The translations under genes and the position numbers were made by a program. The notes under the pieces were generated by a model. The model saw only the letters and a program-made list of their open reading frames with translations. It was not told the DNA's origin and ran no database searches. From contig NZ_CSTE01000006.1 of NCBI RefSeq assembly GCF_001368915.1, positions 206,134 through 270,133 on the forward strand: DNA of 64,000 nt, read 5' to 3'. Of the stretch, positions 9,224 through 17,668 are shown one piece after another (within the stretch, counting starts at the first letter, position 1; each line of letters starts with the position of its first letter). This stretch comes from Haloferax massiliensis. GTDB lineage: Archaea; Halobacteriota; Halobacteria; Halobacteriales; Haloferacaceae.

Positions 9224-10276
9224 TCACAAGTCGTCCGGGATGAACTCCTGACGGCGACGCATCCGCTGGCGAGACGAAGCACGGTCGTAGTGCTTCTCCA
9301 GAATCTTCTCGCTCACATCGCCCCGGTCGCTGACCACCTCCCGAGGTGCGCCCGCATCACGAAACGCCGTGATGGAGCCGGACCGGACCGGGTGCGACGA
9401 AACCGAGAACGGACACTTACTCGATTCGTTGTAATCCGTCGCCTCGCACTCGTCGAGGTCGCGCCCGTCCGGGCACGCCTCCCCAATCGCGCACGGTCGA
9501 GTCCACTTGTAACACCAGATGCGAATCGTCGTCGGTGACGGTCGCCCGTTCGTCGTCGTCACCAGGGGCGAACGACCGAACTCATCCGTCACCCGGTGCC
9601 GATGCGGGCCGTCGATGTACTCCTCGATGACCGCCGCGACCTGCGGCTTCAGCGACACGTCGCGCTCGCCACGCGTCCCGTTCTTCAGTCCCGTGTCTGT
9701 CTTCGGACGGTGCCGGAAGCACAGCGCTCGCTCCTCGCGGTCGAAGTCCGAGAGGTCGAGCGCGCGCAGTCCACCGAGCCGGCAGGACGTACGCCACAGG
9801 ATGAGGAATGCCACGTGTTCCGAGGTCGCGTACTCCCATTTGTGGAGGTAGTCGAGAATCGCGTTCGCGCGCTCCGAGTCGAGCACGGTTTCGGACACGT
9901 CCTCCCCGTGTTGCAGACGAGGGAGCCGGACTCGGTCGGCCAGCTCCTCTGGAACCGCGTTGATGTCCGCGATGTACTGGAAGAACACGCGGAGCGTCGA
10001 GACCTGCCCCTGCATCGTCACCGCGTTGCAGGGTTCATCGCCCTCGAAATTCTCCTCGCGCTTGAACACGCGGTAGGCGTGAATCATCCGCAGGTCCACG
10101 TCGTTCATGTTCAGCACCTCGCCGTCGCCGTAGTCCGGCGACTGGAGCCAGCGGATGAAGGACTCGATTCGGTAGCGATGGGACCGCAGCGTGTCGTCCG
10201 AGAGGTCGTACTGGCGAGCGTCGAGGTAGTACATCAGCGCCGACTCGGGAGTAATCGGGTCGAGGTCGCCGCTCAT
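9224..10276 (-). CDS. Tyrosine recombinase / integrase of the element
   Basis: A 350-residue site-specific recombinase that catalyses integration and excision at the tRNA-Ile att site. An N-terminal SAM-like DNA-binding domain (~12-125) precedes the catalytic domain. The catalytic residues can be placed at R166 (TSCRLGGLRALDL), K198, H295 and R298 (SSHPVRSGS) and nucleophile Y330 (EKHYDRAS). The gene is complete, so the element could still be mobile. Its ATG overlaps the stop of a 40-codon ORF as ATGA, suggesting translational coupling. This arrangement of small ORFs directly upstream recalls the SNJ2-type integrase modules of haloarchaeal temperate viruses; that match is from memory. Confidence 0.93.
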   Translation of the reverse strand: MSGDLDPITPESALMYYLDARQYDLSDDTLRSHRYRIESFIRWLQSPDYGDGEVLNMNDVDLRMIHAYRVFKREENFEGDEPCNAVTMQGQVSTLRVFFQYIADINAVPEELADRVRLPRLQHGEDVSETVLDSERANAILDYLHKWEYATSEHVAFLILWRTSCRLGGLRALDLSDFDREERALCFRHRPKTDTGLKNGTRGERDVSLKPQVAAVIEEYIDGPHRHRVTDEFGRSPLVTTTNGRPSPTTIRIWCYKWTRPCAIGEACPDGRDLDECEATDYNESSKCPFSVSSHPVRSGSITAFRDAGAPREVVSDRGDVSEKILEKHYDRASSRQRMRRRQEFIPDDL

Positions 10277-10395
10277 CGAATCACCTCCGTGAGGTAATCA
10301 CGAGTGAACCGAACGGATTCGAGATGTGCTCGGGCGTCGTCGGAGCCGTCGAGTTCGTGAACGAGGTCGAGGAACCGACACCAGTCGACGCTCAT
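10273..10395 (-). CDS. 40-aa ORF coupled to the integrase
   Basis: Starts MSVDWCRFLDLVHELDG and ends YLTEVIR, 40 residues, acidic and probably helical. Its stop TGA overlaps the integrase ATG (ATGA), and its own ATG overlaps the stop of the preceding ORF in the same way. This coupling and the codon use support a real gene despite its size. A directionality factor or integrase partner is a reasonable guess given the position, but no motif shows it. Its first seven codons lie inside the 167-bp duplicated unit. Confidence 0.6.
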   Translation of the reverse strand: MSVDWCRFLDLVHELDGSDDARAHLESVRFTRDYLTEVIR

Positions 10396-10704
10396 CGAAT
10401 CACCCCCGAATCGGGTTCACTTCCGGTCCATTCGCTACGCTTACAACCGCGGTGCGATAACTGATTCATGGCTTCCATTGTGAGGCCGCGGTCCGGGTCG
10501 AGGGTGCTGGCTTTGGTAGGTTGAGCACCCTCGAAGGGGAACCGACACCAGTCGACGCTCATCGAATCACCCCCGAATCGGGTTCACTTCCGGTCCATTC
10601 GCTACGCTTACAACCGCGGTGCGATAACTGATTCATGGCTTCCATTGTGAGGCCGCGGTCCGGGTCGAGGGTGCTGGCTTTGGTAGGTTGAGCACCCTCG
10701 AAGG
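10371..10704. repeat. Exact 167-bp tandem duplication upstream of int
   Basis: Positions 10371-10537 and 10538-10704 are identical by direct comparison, and the match runs 3 bases (GGA) past the second copy. Each copy carries an 11-bp perfect inverted repeat (TCGAGGGTGCT / AGCACCCTCGA, 15-nt loop) at 10498-10534 and 10665-10701. The absence of any divergence implies a recent event or an assembly artefact. Confidence 0.95.
10392..10562 (-). CDS. Chimeric 56-aa ORF created by the 167-bp duplication
   Basis: Begins with the duplicated start of the 40-aa ORF (MSVDWCRF), then crosses the duplication junction and continues in the frame of the upstream ORF, ending in SGVIR. Both ends keep ATGA overlaps with their neighbours (10559-10562 and 10392-10395). 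It is therefore a by-product of the duplication that happens to preserve translational coupling down to the integrase. Whether the product is stable is unknown. Confidence 0.45.
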   Translation of the reverse strand: MSVDWCRFPFEGAQPTKASTLDPDRGLTMEAMNQLSHRGCKRSEWTGSEPDSGVIR

Positions 10705-10867
10705 GGACCGTCAGCCGGGTAATCCATTCGAGGGGGCTAGTTAAAGTACTGAGCCATGGCCCCGGAGTGAAAGTGTACGTTTGAGCGAAAGTGAAGCCGC
10801 TTTCTGTCAGTCTATCAACAGCCGTCCGTCGTGGGGCTTCAATAGCCCGAGTCGTGTAGGCAAACAT
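10559..10867 (-). CDS. Possible short ORF heading the integrase micro-operon (start uncertain)
   Basis: An open frame of up to 102 codons ends SGVIR with an ATGA overlap onto the next ORF, so the 3' end is probably translated. The start is not clear: a TATA-like ctttaac on the minus strand near 10740 argues against the long version, and an internal ATG (MEAMNQLSHRGCK) would give only 28 residues. No family is recognised. The hairpin of the 167-bp repeat lies upstream of the short start and could instead be a 5' leader structure. Confidence 0.35.
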   Translation of the reverse strand: MFAYTTRAIEAPRRTAVDRLTESGFTFAQTYTFTPGPWLSTLTSPLEWITRLTVPFEGAQPTKASTLDPDRGLTMEAMNQLSHRGCKRSEWTGSEPDSGVIR

Positions 10868-11069
10868 GCTTCCGTACCTTGATTACGGGAGCCACCGCGG
10901 GCCGGTGTCGCAGCACCGGGTCCGCTTCTGACGCGACTGAACGACAGTCAGCGTCACGTGTAGCTCTCGGTACGAACAGGACTGTACGTGTTGGACTTAA
11001 CTGTTGCGCACAGAACTGTATGAGTTAAACACAGATTGATGCACGCCACGTGCCAATGAAAATAGACTT

Positions 11070-11085
11070 ACTACATCAATGTAGT
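11070..11085. promoter_or_regulatory. Inverted-repeat operator of the element repressor
   Basis: ACTACAT-CA-ATGTAGT, a 7-bp perfect inverted repeat ending 8 bases before the ATG at 11094. It overlaps the expected transcription start of the winged-helix gene, so binding there would repress it. A likely autoregulatory site for the adjacent regulator. Confidence 0.6.
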
Positions 11086-11093
11086 TGTAGACC

Positions 11094-11372
11094 ATGCGCG
11101 TTCCTCTCGCCGGCTGGATGACGCCCACAGACAGGGCGATACTGGAGCGACTGCAAAACGAGGGGAATGATGAACTCGTTCTTACACCTGCTCTAATTGC
11201 TGAGAATTCCGACTACGCACGGACCACAATCCGCCAGCATCTCAGAACACTCCTGAGTCACGAGCTGGTCGAGTACCACGACGAGGAGCGAGCGATTTAC
11301 CGGCTTTCCGAACGGGGCCGCGCCTACCTTGCCGGGGAGATCGACGCCACCGAGTTAGAGAACAGCGAGTGA
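11094..11372 (+). CDS. Winged-helix repressor-like regulator (PhiH1-repressor type)
   Basis: A 92-residue winged-helix DNA-binding protein: helices around DRAILERLQNEG and YARTTIRQHLRTLLSHELVEYHD form the HTH, followed by a wing (AIYRLSERGRAYLAGE). It resembles the PhiH1-repressor-like regulators of haloarchaeal viruses and plasmids. It is the only plus-strand gene of the element, divergent from the integrase module, so it is placed to decide between integrated and active states. A palindrome (11070-11085) directly upstream of the start is its probable operator. Confidence 0.85.
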   Translation: MRVPLAGWMTPTDRAILERLQNEGNDELVLTPALIAENSDYARTTIRQHLRTLLSHELVEYHDEERAIYRLSERGRAYLAGEIDATELENSE

Positions 11373-11377
11373 GCAAG

Positions 11378-11421
11378 CACCCACCACCCTTACCCGTAAA
11401 GGGGGCGGGTGGATGGGTGGG
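11378..11421. terminator. Stem-loop between convergent genes
   Basis: Between the regulator (plus) and the membrane protein gene (minus), CCCACC at 11380-11385 pairs with GGTGGG at 11416-11421, with an inner CCCTT/AAGGG stem. A bidirectional terminator is the simplest reading. Confidence 0.4.
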
Positions 11422-11437
11422 TTGTTCAAATGATTAG

Positions 11438-11944
11438 CTACGTTGGTTGACTAACAAATTGAGCAACTATCTGAAGACCGAAGCCGATAGCAAGCAGAGA
11501 CACGCCATATACGTATACTCTCCGTCTCTGAGCTTCAAATATCAACCGATGAGCTGTAGAAACACTTACCATTTTAGTGTAGGTTGTTTCATTAAGTCCC
11601 TCAACCTTCCGCTCTTCGGGAAGATATGTTCGATCCCCATTGACAAGAAATCGATTCCCTTCATAAGATATATTATCTTTTCTGGATATTGTCTGGTCGA
11701 TTCTTGAATTCATGAAATGCATGAATGGCAGAAGTCGTATCTGTCCAGCAGTCACACTTCCAGCGTACTCACCGTCCTCTGATGTCTCTTCGCGGATATA
11801 TTCAAAGCCGTAAACTAGACTCCGGTGAATCGGGTCGAACCGTCTAGCTGCCTTTCCAATAGTCTCCACTTCTGGACCCAGCAAGAGCGTAGCACCAACC
11901 AAGTCTAAAGCCAATCCGACGGGAACAAGTGAACTCACAGACAA
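11438..11944 (-). CDS. AT-rich membrane protein gene of the element (168 aa)
   Basis: A 168-residue protein with one hydrophobic helix at the N-terminus (~5-24) and one at the C-terminus (~145-162), separated by a hydrophilic, non-acidic middle region. Base composition is clearly lower in GC than the rest of the element, and codon use differs, suggesting separate acquisition. It sits downstream of the ATPase gene in the same direction, 60 bp away. I do not recognise the family. Position at the end of the structural-type gene block makes it cargo or an accessory (for example exclusion or anti-viral) gene; this is a guess. Confidence 0.7.
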   Translation of the reverse strand: MSVSSLVPVGLALDLVGATLLLGPEVETIGKAARRFDPIHRSLVYGFEYIREETSEDGEYAGSVTAGQIRLLPFMHFMNSRIDQTISRKDNISYEGNRFLVNGDRTYLPEERKVEGLNETTYTKMVSVSTAHRLIFEAQRRRVYVYGVSLLAIGFGLQIVAQFVSQPT

Positions 11945-12004
11945 TATTATTGAGACGGGCTACAAATCAATTTCTTGGACAAAACGTAGTCCGGTCATAT
12001 CGCT

Positions 12005-12991
12005 TCACATAGTCGGCTCAGTATCCCGTAGTATTTCGTGGAACTCGTTCCAGTCCTCAAACTGCTCCTGAAACAGATCACTCGGCAGGTTCCACGCCCA
12101 CGGCGCGGCGTCGTCCGGATCGTATTTCTCCAACGTCGGTTCGAGGTTCACGAGCGAGCCGCCGAACAGCTCTCCATCGGGCGAGTCTGAATCGGCGTCC
12201 CAGTCGCGGTAGAACGTCACTTCGTCCTGCGCCTCTTTGTAGAACGACAGCGTCGAGAGCCGTTTCTGTTCGGGATGCACGTCCTTCCCGGTGTGGCTCA
12301 CCACGCCGACCGATTCGACGCCGAGCTTCGAGAACCGCTTAATCGCGGGCGTCCATTGCGAGGCCACTTCGCGGCTGAACGTCCGGGCGTCGAAGTGCGT
12401 CGAGCCTTCGTCGATAGTGACGGTCTTCGGCCGCTCGCGGTGGGTCAGCAGTACGTCCATCAGGTCGTACATCGACCGCACCACGATGTCCGCGCCGTCC
12501 CACGTCCCCACGTTCGAGATGACCAGCAGGTCATCGCCGAAGTGCGCCCGCGCGAGGTCGCCGTTCAGCAGGAACATCGTATTCGTCTTTCCCGTGTTCG
12601 GGTTCCCCGCGCCGGTGATGGTCGTGAGACCACCGCCGTTTTCGAGCTCGTCGACGAGCCGAAGCGGGAGCGTCAGCGAACTGGCGTCGAGGTCCTGCTG
12701 GGTCACGCCGACGAGGTACGAAAGCGCGGTCGCGTGCGACGACTGCACCGCGCGGGTCGCGGCTTGCGTCCGAAGCGATGAATCGACGAGCCTCCCCAAC
12801 GAGGTCTCGGCGAACGAGTCGGCGAGTTCGTCGTCGTCGGTGAGGTCGAGCGAGTTCAGGAACGACAGGTTCGCGTGGTCGCCCTTCGAGACGGGCAGTC
12901 CCGCGTGGTCGAGCAGTCTGTGGTCGCCGTCGATGCGCCCGCGCACCTGTTCGTACAGCTTCGCCGCCGTCAGCAGTCGTTCGTCGGTCAC
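12005..12991 (-). CDS. P-loop ATPase, packaging/VP8-like
   Basis: A 328-residue ATPase with Walker A GNPNTGKT at ~129-136 and Walker B KTVTIDEGS at ~189-197. After Walker B a VSHTGKD segment resembles the sensor region of HerA/FtsK/Zot-like motors. In pleolipoviruses a putative ATPase of similar size (VP8) ends the conserved block and follows small membrane proteins, as here. The start overlaps the stop of the upstream membrane protein gene (ATGA at 12988-12991), so the two are translationally coupled. A role in DNA handling or membrane-vesicle packaging is inferred from fold and context. Confidence 0.85.
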   Translation of the reverse strand: MTDERLLTAAKLYEQVRGRIDGDHRLLDHAGLPVSKGDHANLSFLNSLDLTDDDELADSFAETSLGRLVDSSLRTQAATRAVQSSHATALSYLVGVTQQDLDASSLTLPLRLVDELENGGGLTTITGAGNPNTGKTNTMFLLNGDLARAHFGDDLLVISNVGTWDGADIVVRSMYDLMDVLLTHRERPKTVTIDEGSTHFDARTFSREVASQWTPAIKRFSKLGVESVGVVSHTGKDVHPEQKRLSTLSFYKEAQDEVTFYRDWDADSDSPDGELFGGSLVNLEPTLEKYDPDDAAPWAWNLPSDLFQEQFEDWNEFHEILRDTEPTM

Positions 12992-13373
12992 GCGGACTCA
13001 CCTCCGTCGAGGGGATGCGGGCCGAACTCGCGGGTCGAACTGCCGTCGAGGTCGTGAGCGCAGTCGCGCCCGTCTCCGTCACCGTCGGAGCGGTCAGGCG
13101 TGCGTTCGTCCGCGTCGTCCGTCCCGTCGTCCCGCGCGTGGTTCCGCACGAGGTACGCCGTCGCCAGCGGCAGGGCCGCCGAAACGAACACGTGCATATT
13201 CGTCACCGGGTAGTACGACGCCGCCACCGCGCCGTCATCGAGGAAGCGCATCGGCACGTCGAGCGCCCGCGGCGGTATCATCAGGAGACCGAACCACAGG
13301 CCAGCGACGATACCGACCGACAGCGAGAGGGCGATTATGTACTGTTCGCGCGTCGAGAGTTCCAATTCGAGTT

Positions 13374-13377
<4 letters not shown>
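12988..13377 (-). CDS. Element membrane protein (129 aa)
   Basis: A 129-residue protein with an N-terminal amphipathic start, two hydrophobic helices (~13-34 and ~60-78) and a long acidic, aspartate-rich tail predicted to face the cytoplasm or medium. Its ATG overlaps the stop of the 140-aa gene and its stop overlaps the ATPase start, making a tightly coupled trio. By position it corresponds to the small ORF preceding the ATPase in pleolipovirus-like genomes. No sequence family could be confirmed. Confidence 0.8.
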
Positions 13378-14579
<1,202 letters not shown>

Positions 14580-14600
14580 TACAGCTAGAACATGTTGATA

Positions 14601-14621
14601 GTAGGTACTAGCCGTACCTAC
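14601..14621. promoter_or_regulatory. Inverted repeat upstream of the structural-type operon
   Basis: GTAGGTAC-TAGCC-GTACCTAC, an 8-bp perfect inverted repeat 22 bp before the start of the 122-aa gene; an AACATGTT palindrome lies between them. It could be an operator, or a replication hairpin given that rep ends 45 bp away. Confidence 0.5.
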
Positions 14622-14665
14622 CAGCCGTGTGAAAGTGGAATCACCAGGCAGGGTAGGTTTCTACG

Positions 14666-16570
14666 TCATCCCCACACGTCAGCGACCGGTGGGGGTTTCT
14701 CGCCGCCGACATCGGGGTATTCCGGCTGTCCTCCCGAAGCAACGTAGTCTTCGACGTGTTCGAGATTCGTAGCCGTCGCGTCGGCCGTCGGCATGTCCCA
14801 GTAGGCGTAGCAACCCAGGTAGTCGATATGGCAATAGAAATCGGCACTCTCCGGGAGCGTCGATTCGACGCCTGGTGTCACTACGTCGTCGAGCGCGAGT
14901 TCTTCGACTGTCGCGCCATCGCACGCGAGCTGGAGAGAGTCGATAGAGAACTCTCGAACGGCGTGCCGAACGTCCGGGTCTTGCAGGTGCTCGGGCCTCT
15001 CTATCGCTTTCTCGATGTCTCGTGAGATGGACCAGAACCGCCTGCCGGTCGCCCAGTAGAGGCCGAGTTTCCACGTCGCCGCCTTGTCCGCGTACGAATC
15101 CGACTCTTTCGCGTCCTCGAACGACTCGGAGGCTTCGAGCAGGGAGCCGAAGGTGGCCGAGAGGTACTTTCCGAGGTACGCGCCAGCCGTCCGGCTTTGC
15201 ATCTGTTCGTCGCCGTCCTCGCCGCTCTCGTCGTCGTAGAACTCGATGAGGTCGTGAGACCTCGCGTTCTTCGCTATCCACTCGTCGCTGTGGTCGTGGT
15301 CGCCGTAGCGGTACCAGTCCACAAATCCTTTCGAGACCGGAACTTCGAACTGGTCGCCGTCGTCGTCGACGAGCGTTTTCGTTCCGAAGTTCCCCACTTC
15401 GTCGAGGTCGTCCCGAAACACGAGTGGATAGAGATCGACGATTTGACCCTGGCCGTAGTCCTTCCACTTCCGTTCCAGCTCCGCCTTGTCTATCAGGAAC
15501 GGCATCCCGTCACTCTCGCGGGTCGGAACGTCGAACATCAGGACGTGCAGGTGCGCGTAGCCCTTCTCGGTGAACTCCAGAGCTTTCAGGTACGGCGGCC
15601 GGTAGCGAGGTCGCCCGGTCACTTTGCCGTCGAGCGCCGGTGACCAACTGGGAACGCCGTCCTTCCTGGTGTCGTCTTTCGTCGACGGGTCCGAATCGAA
15701 GTACGAGAGGAGCCGGTTGAAGTTCGGGTTTATCGACGAGATGCCGTCGTACAGCGAGCGCGGGTCGGGTCGAGTCGGGTCGTCGTACGTGCCAGGGTCC
15801 GTCGTCAGCGTCATCAAGACGGCGTTGTCGTACTTTTCGTAGGCGTGTTCGAGCGCGCTGTTGTACCGCGCCCACGTCTTGCGGAGCCGTCCTTGGGAGT
15901 TGAAGCGAGTGTTGTACTGCTTCGTCATCCGGCGGGTGGTGTCGCCGCCGCGTCGCCCGCAGAAGTGGACGTCGAACAGCAGTTGGTAGTTCTCGATGCG
16001 CTTCAGGTACCGATGTAAAGAGTCTTCCAGCAGGTCCCGACCCCAGTCATCGACCTCATTCGCGGTTCTCAGGTAGTTTTCGCAGAAATGCCGGTCGTAC
16101 AGCAGGTCGTCGCGTTCCCTGGTTGTTTGAGTAATGCCTTCTGATATCAAGTCAAGTAGGCGAATTGTCGGGGTGACCATCGTCATGCCGTCAGACTGGC
16201 GTTTTTCGATGAGTTGGGGGTCGTGCCCGTCGAGGTCGTTCAGGAAGCGGTAGACGAACTGGTAGTCCGGGTCGCTCCCGTCGAACCGCTCGCATTGTCC
16301 GATGTACTGACCCTTGACGCACTCGGAGACGAGCGTCGGCAGGTAAATCCCCTCTGGCGAGGTCGAGATGCGCTTTACCAGCCGTACGCGGTCGCGGTCG
16401 CGCCCGCGAAGTTCGAGGTCATCGTCCGGGTCCGCCGGGTCGTACCCGTAGGCCAGCAGGCCGAGGTCGCCCAGGTAGTCCACGAGGTAGGTATCTTTAC
16501 ATCGGTCTGGACGGAGTCGAGAGCCCCATACGTCGGCGATTTCGGGCGATGAGCGTTTCCCGACGCTCAT
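14666..16570 (-). CDS. Rolling-circle replication initiator (HUH endonuclease Rep)
   Basis: A 634-residue Rep. Motif I MTLTTDPG at ~253-260, the metal-binding HUH motif AHLHV (H340, H342) and motif III AYLGKYLSA with candidate nucleophile Y465 and K468 identify a rolling-circle nickase that would cut the element's origin and prime replication. A C-terminal GRRFWSISRD segment is typical of haloarchaeal plasmid and pleolipovirus Reps. The long N-terminal region (~1-200) is less conserved. The gene is full length and undamaged. Upstream DNA contains palindromes within the 211-bp duplicated unit that could form the double-strand origin. Confidence 0.9.
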   Translation of the reverse strand: MSVGKRSSPEIADVWGSRLRPDRCKDTYLVDYLGDLGLLAYGYDPADPDDDLELRGRDRDRVRLVKRISTSPEGIYLPTLVSECVKGQYIGQCERFDGSDPDYQFVYRFLNDLDGHDPQLIEKRQSDGMTMVTPTIRLLDLISEGITQTTRERDDLLYDRHFCENYLRTANEVDDWGRDLLEDSLHRYLKRIENYQLLFDVHFCGRRGGDTTRRMTKQYNTRFNSQGRLRKTWARYNSALEHAYEKYDNAVLMTLTTDPGTYDDPTRPDPRSLYDGISSINPNFNRLLSYFDSDPSTKDDTRKDGVPSWSPALDGKVTGRPRYRPPYLKALEFTEKGYAHLHVLMFDVPTRESDGMPFLIDKAELERKWKDYGQGQIVDLYPLVFRDDLDEVGNFGTKTLVDDDGDQFEVPVSKGFVDWYRYGDHDHSDEWIAKNARSHDLIEFYDDESGEDGDEQMQSRTAGAYLGKYLSATFGSLLEASESFEDAKESDSYADKAATWKLGLYWATGRRFWSISRDIEKAIERPEHLQDPDVRHAVREFSIDSLQLACDGATVEELALDDVVTPGVESTLPESADFYCHIDYLGCYAYWDMPTADATATNLEHVEDYVASGGQPEYPDVGGEKPPPVADVWG

Positions 16571-16636
16571 CTATCGCTCCGAGAGACCGCACGCGCGGCT
16601 GGTGAGTCGTGAGCGCCGGGGCCGCGGGTGCCCGCG

Positions 16637-17243
16637 TTACTCACTGCTACCCCCGTCTGTGCGGATGAAATCGCTCAAACGGCACTGGGCCTTACCGCCA
16701 CTCGTTTTCGGCCGACGGCCGTCGGCCTCATGCGGACCGGCTTCCGGGTCAGGGGCAAGCCCCTGCTTCCGGCCGCTCCGGGCGGACTGGGACCCGCCCT
16801 CCGCTGTTCCGGTCCTTGCGGTGGTTTCTGCGGCCAGTTGGTGTGCCCACAGGAGCGAGGTGAGACGATGGTCCCGAATCTCGTCCTCGATGGCACTGGG
16901 CCTTACCGCCACTCGTTTTCGGCCGACGGCCGTCGGCCTCATGCGGACCGGCTTCCGGGTCAGGGGCAAGCCCCTGCTTCCGGCCGCTCCGGGCGGACTG
17001 GGACCCGCCCTCCGCTGTTCCGGTCCTTGCGGTGGTTTCTGCGGCCAGTTGGTGTGCCCACAGGAGCGAGGTGAGACGATGGTCCCGAATCTCGTCCTCG
17101 ATGGCGGGGATGCGCGCGCAGTCTTTGCACTCGCGCATCTTCGCCGCGCGCGTCGAGTGATCGACGAGACACCAGGCTTTGCAACTGCCGCAGTGGTATC
17201 GAACGTACCGCCACAGCTCCGTCTCTCGACGAGTCTGGGACAC
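16637..17243 (-). pseudogene. CxxC zinc-ribbon protein gene broken by the 211-bp duplication
   Basis: From the GTG at 17243 the frame encodes a small zinc-ribbon-like protein: CGSC at ~18-21 and CKDC at ~39-42, then a helical segment. Removing one 211-bp copy gives an uninterrupted 132-codon gene ending at 16637 (131 residues, last residues DGGSSE), strong evidence for the ancestral form. In the present sequence the native frame holds for about 117 residues, then shifts and stops at 16749, giving 164 residues with a foreign tail. The zinc ribbon itself is intact, so partial function is possible. Located upstream of rep, a regulatory role for the element is a guess. Confidence 0.75.
16681..17102. 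repeat. Exact 211-bp tandem duplication upstream of rep
   Basis: Positions 16681-16891 and 16892-17102 are identical base for base, and the match continues 3 bases (GGC). Each copy holds an 18-bp perfect palindrome (16710-16727 and 16921-16938) and a CAGGGGC-AA-GCCCCTG hairpin (first copy 16750-16765). As 211 is not a multiple of three, the duplication shifts the frame of the CxxC gene running through it. Confidence 0.95.
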
Positions 17244-17379
17244 TACCGGCCACCTCCGGCTACTAAGACCGGCAGACGGCGGCGACCCTCGTTAGGTCGT
17301 ATTATGAACTGGTGAGAAACTAGCCGTTCTCGATTTAGCGGAACCGCAGAATCTGGGTGGCTGGGGAGCCATGAAGCCC

Positions 17380-17410
17380 AATTTAATTCGGCAAGATGCC
17401 GAGTTAAATT
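17380..17410 (-). terminator. Hairpin directly 3' of tRNA-Ile
   Basis: AATTTAATTCGGCA and TGCCGAGTTAAATT form a 14-bp stem (one G-U pair) with a 3-nt loop, ending 4 bases from the tRNA 3' end. A diverged counterpart with the same placement exists at 9123-9145 on the far side of the element. Terminator or processing signal for the tRNA transcript. Confidence 0.55.
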
Positions 17411-17414
17411 TGGA

Positions 17415-17427
17415 TGGGCCAACGCGG
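17415..17427. repeat. Right attachment site core (inside tRNA-Ile 3' end)
   Basis: TGGGCCAACGCGG, identical to 9151-9163, covering the discriminator base, the 3' acceptor strand and part of the T arm of the tRNA. Integration here regenerates a complete tRNA gene. Confidence 0.85.
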
Positions 17428-17488
17428 ATTTGAACCGCGGGCCTCCCGGTTATCAGCCGAGCGCTCAACCTGACTGAGCTATTGGCCC
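17415..17488 (-). tRNA. tRNA-Ile (GAT anticodon)
   Basis: On the minus strand GGGCCAATAGCTC begins a 74-nt cloverleaf: a 7-bp acceptor stem (GGGCCAA / TTGGCCC), a D arm, the anticodon loop CTGATAA with anticodon GAT, and the T arm GCGGTTCAAATCCGC. The discriminator is A and CCA is not encoded. It is the integration target of the element to its left; the gene remains complete. A TATA-like box (cttaaaat on the minus strand, about 17521-17528) lies some 35 bp upstream. Confidence 0.97.
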
Positions 17489-17668
17489 AGGTAAGCGCAT
17501 TCACTCGTTGTGCGCTGTTGATTTTAAGACTTTCTTTTCGGAGGCGCGTTGGTGCGTGTTAGTGAATGTCGGCGTCGTCGGTCGATTGCGGGACTCGAAA
17601 CGCGGGCCGAACGCGCGGCTACGCGGGTGAAGCCACCGAACGACCGACGCGAAAGCGAGAAAGGCGCG

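Noticed and set aside
16749..17253. Alternative overlapping frames across the 211-bp repeats
   Set aside because: Only the frame from 17243 contains the CxxC pairs and becomes a single clean gene when one repeat copy is removed.
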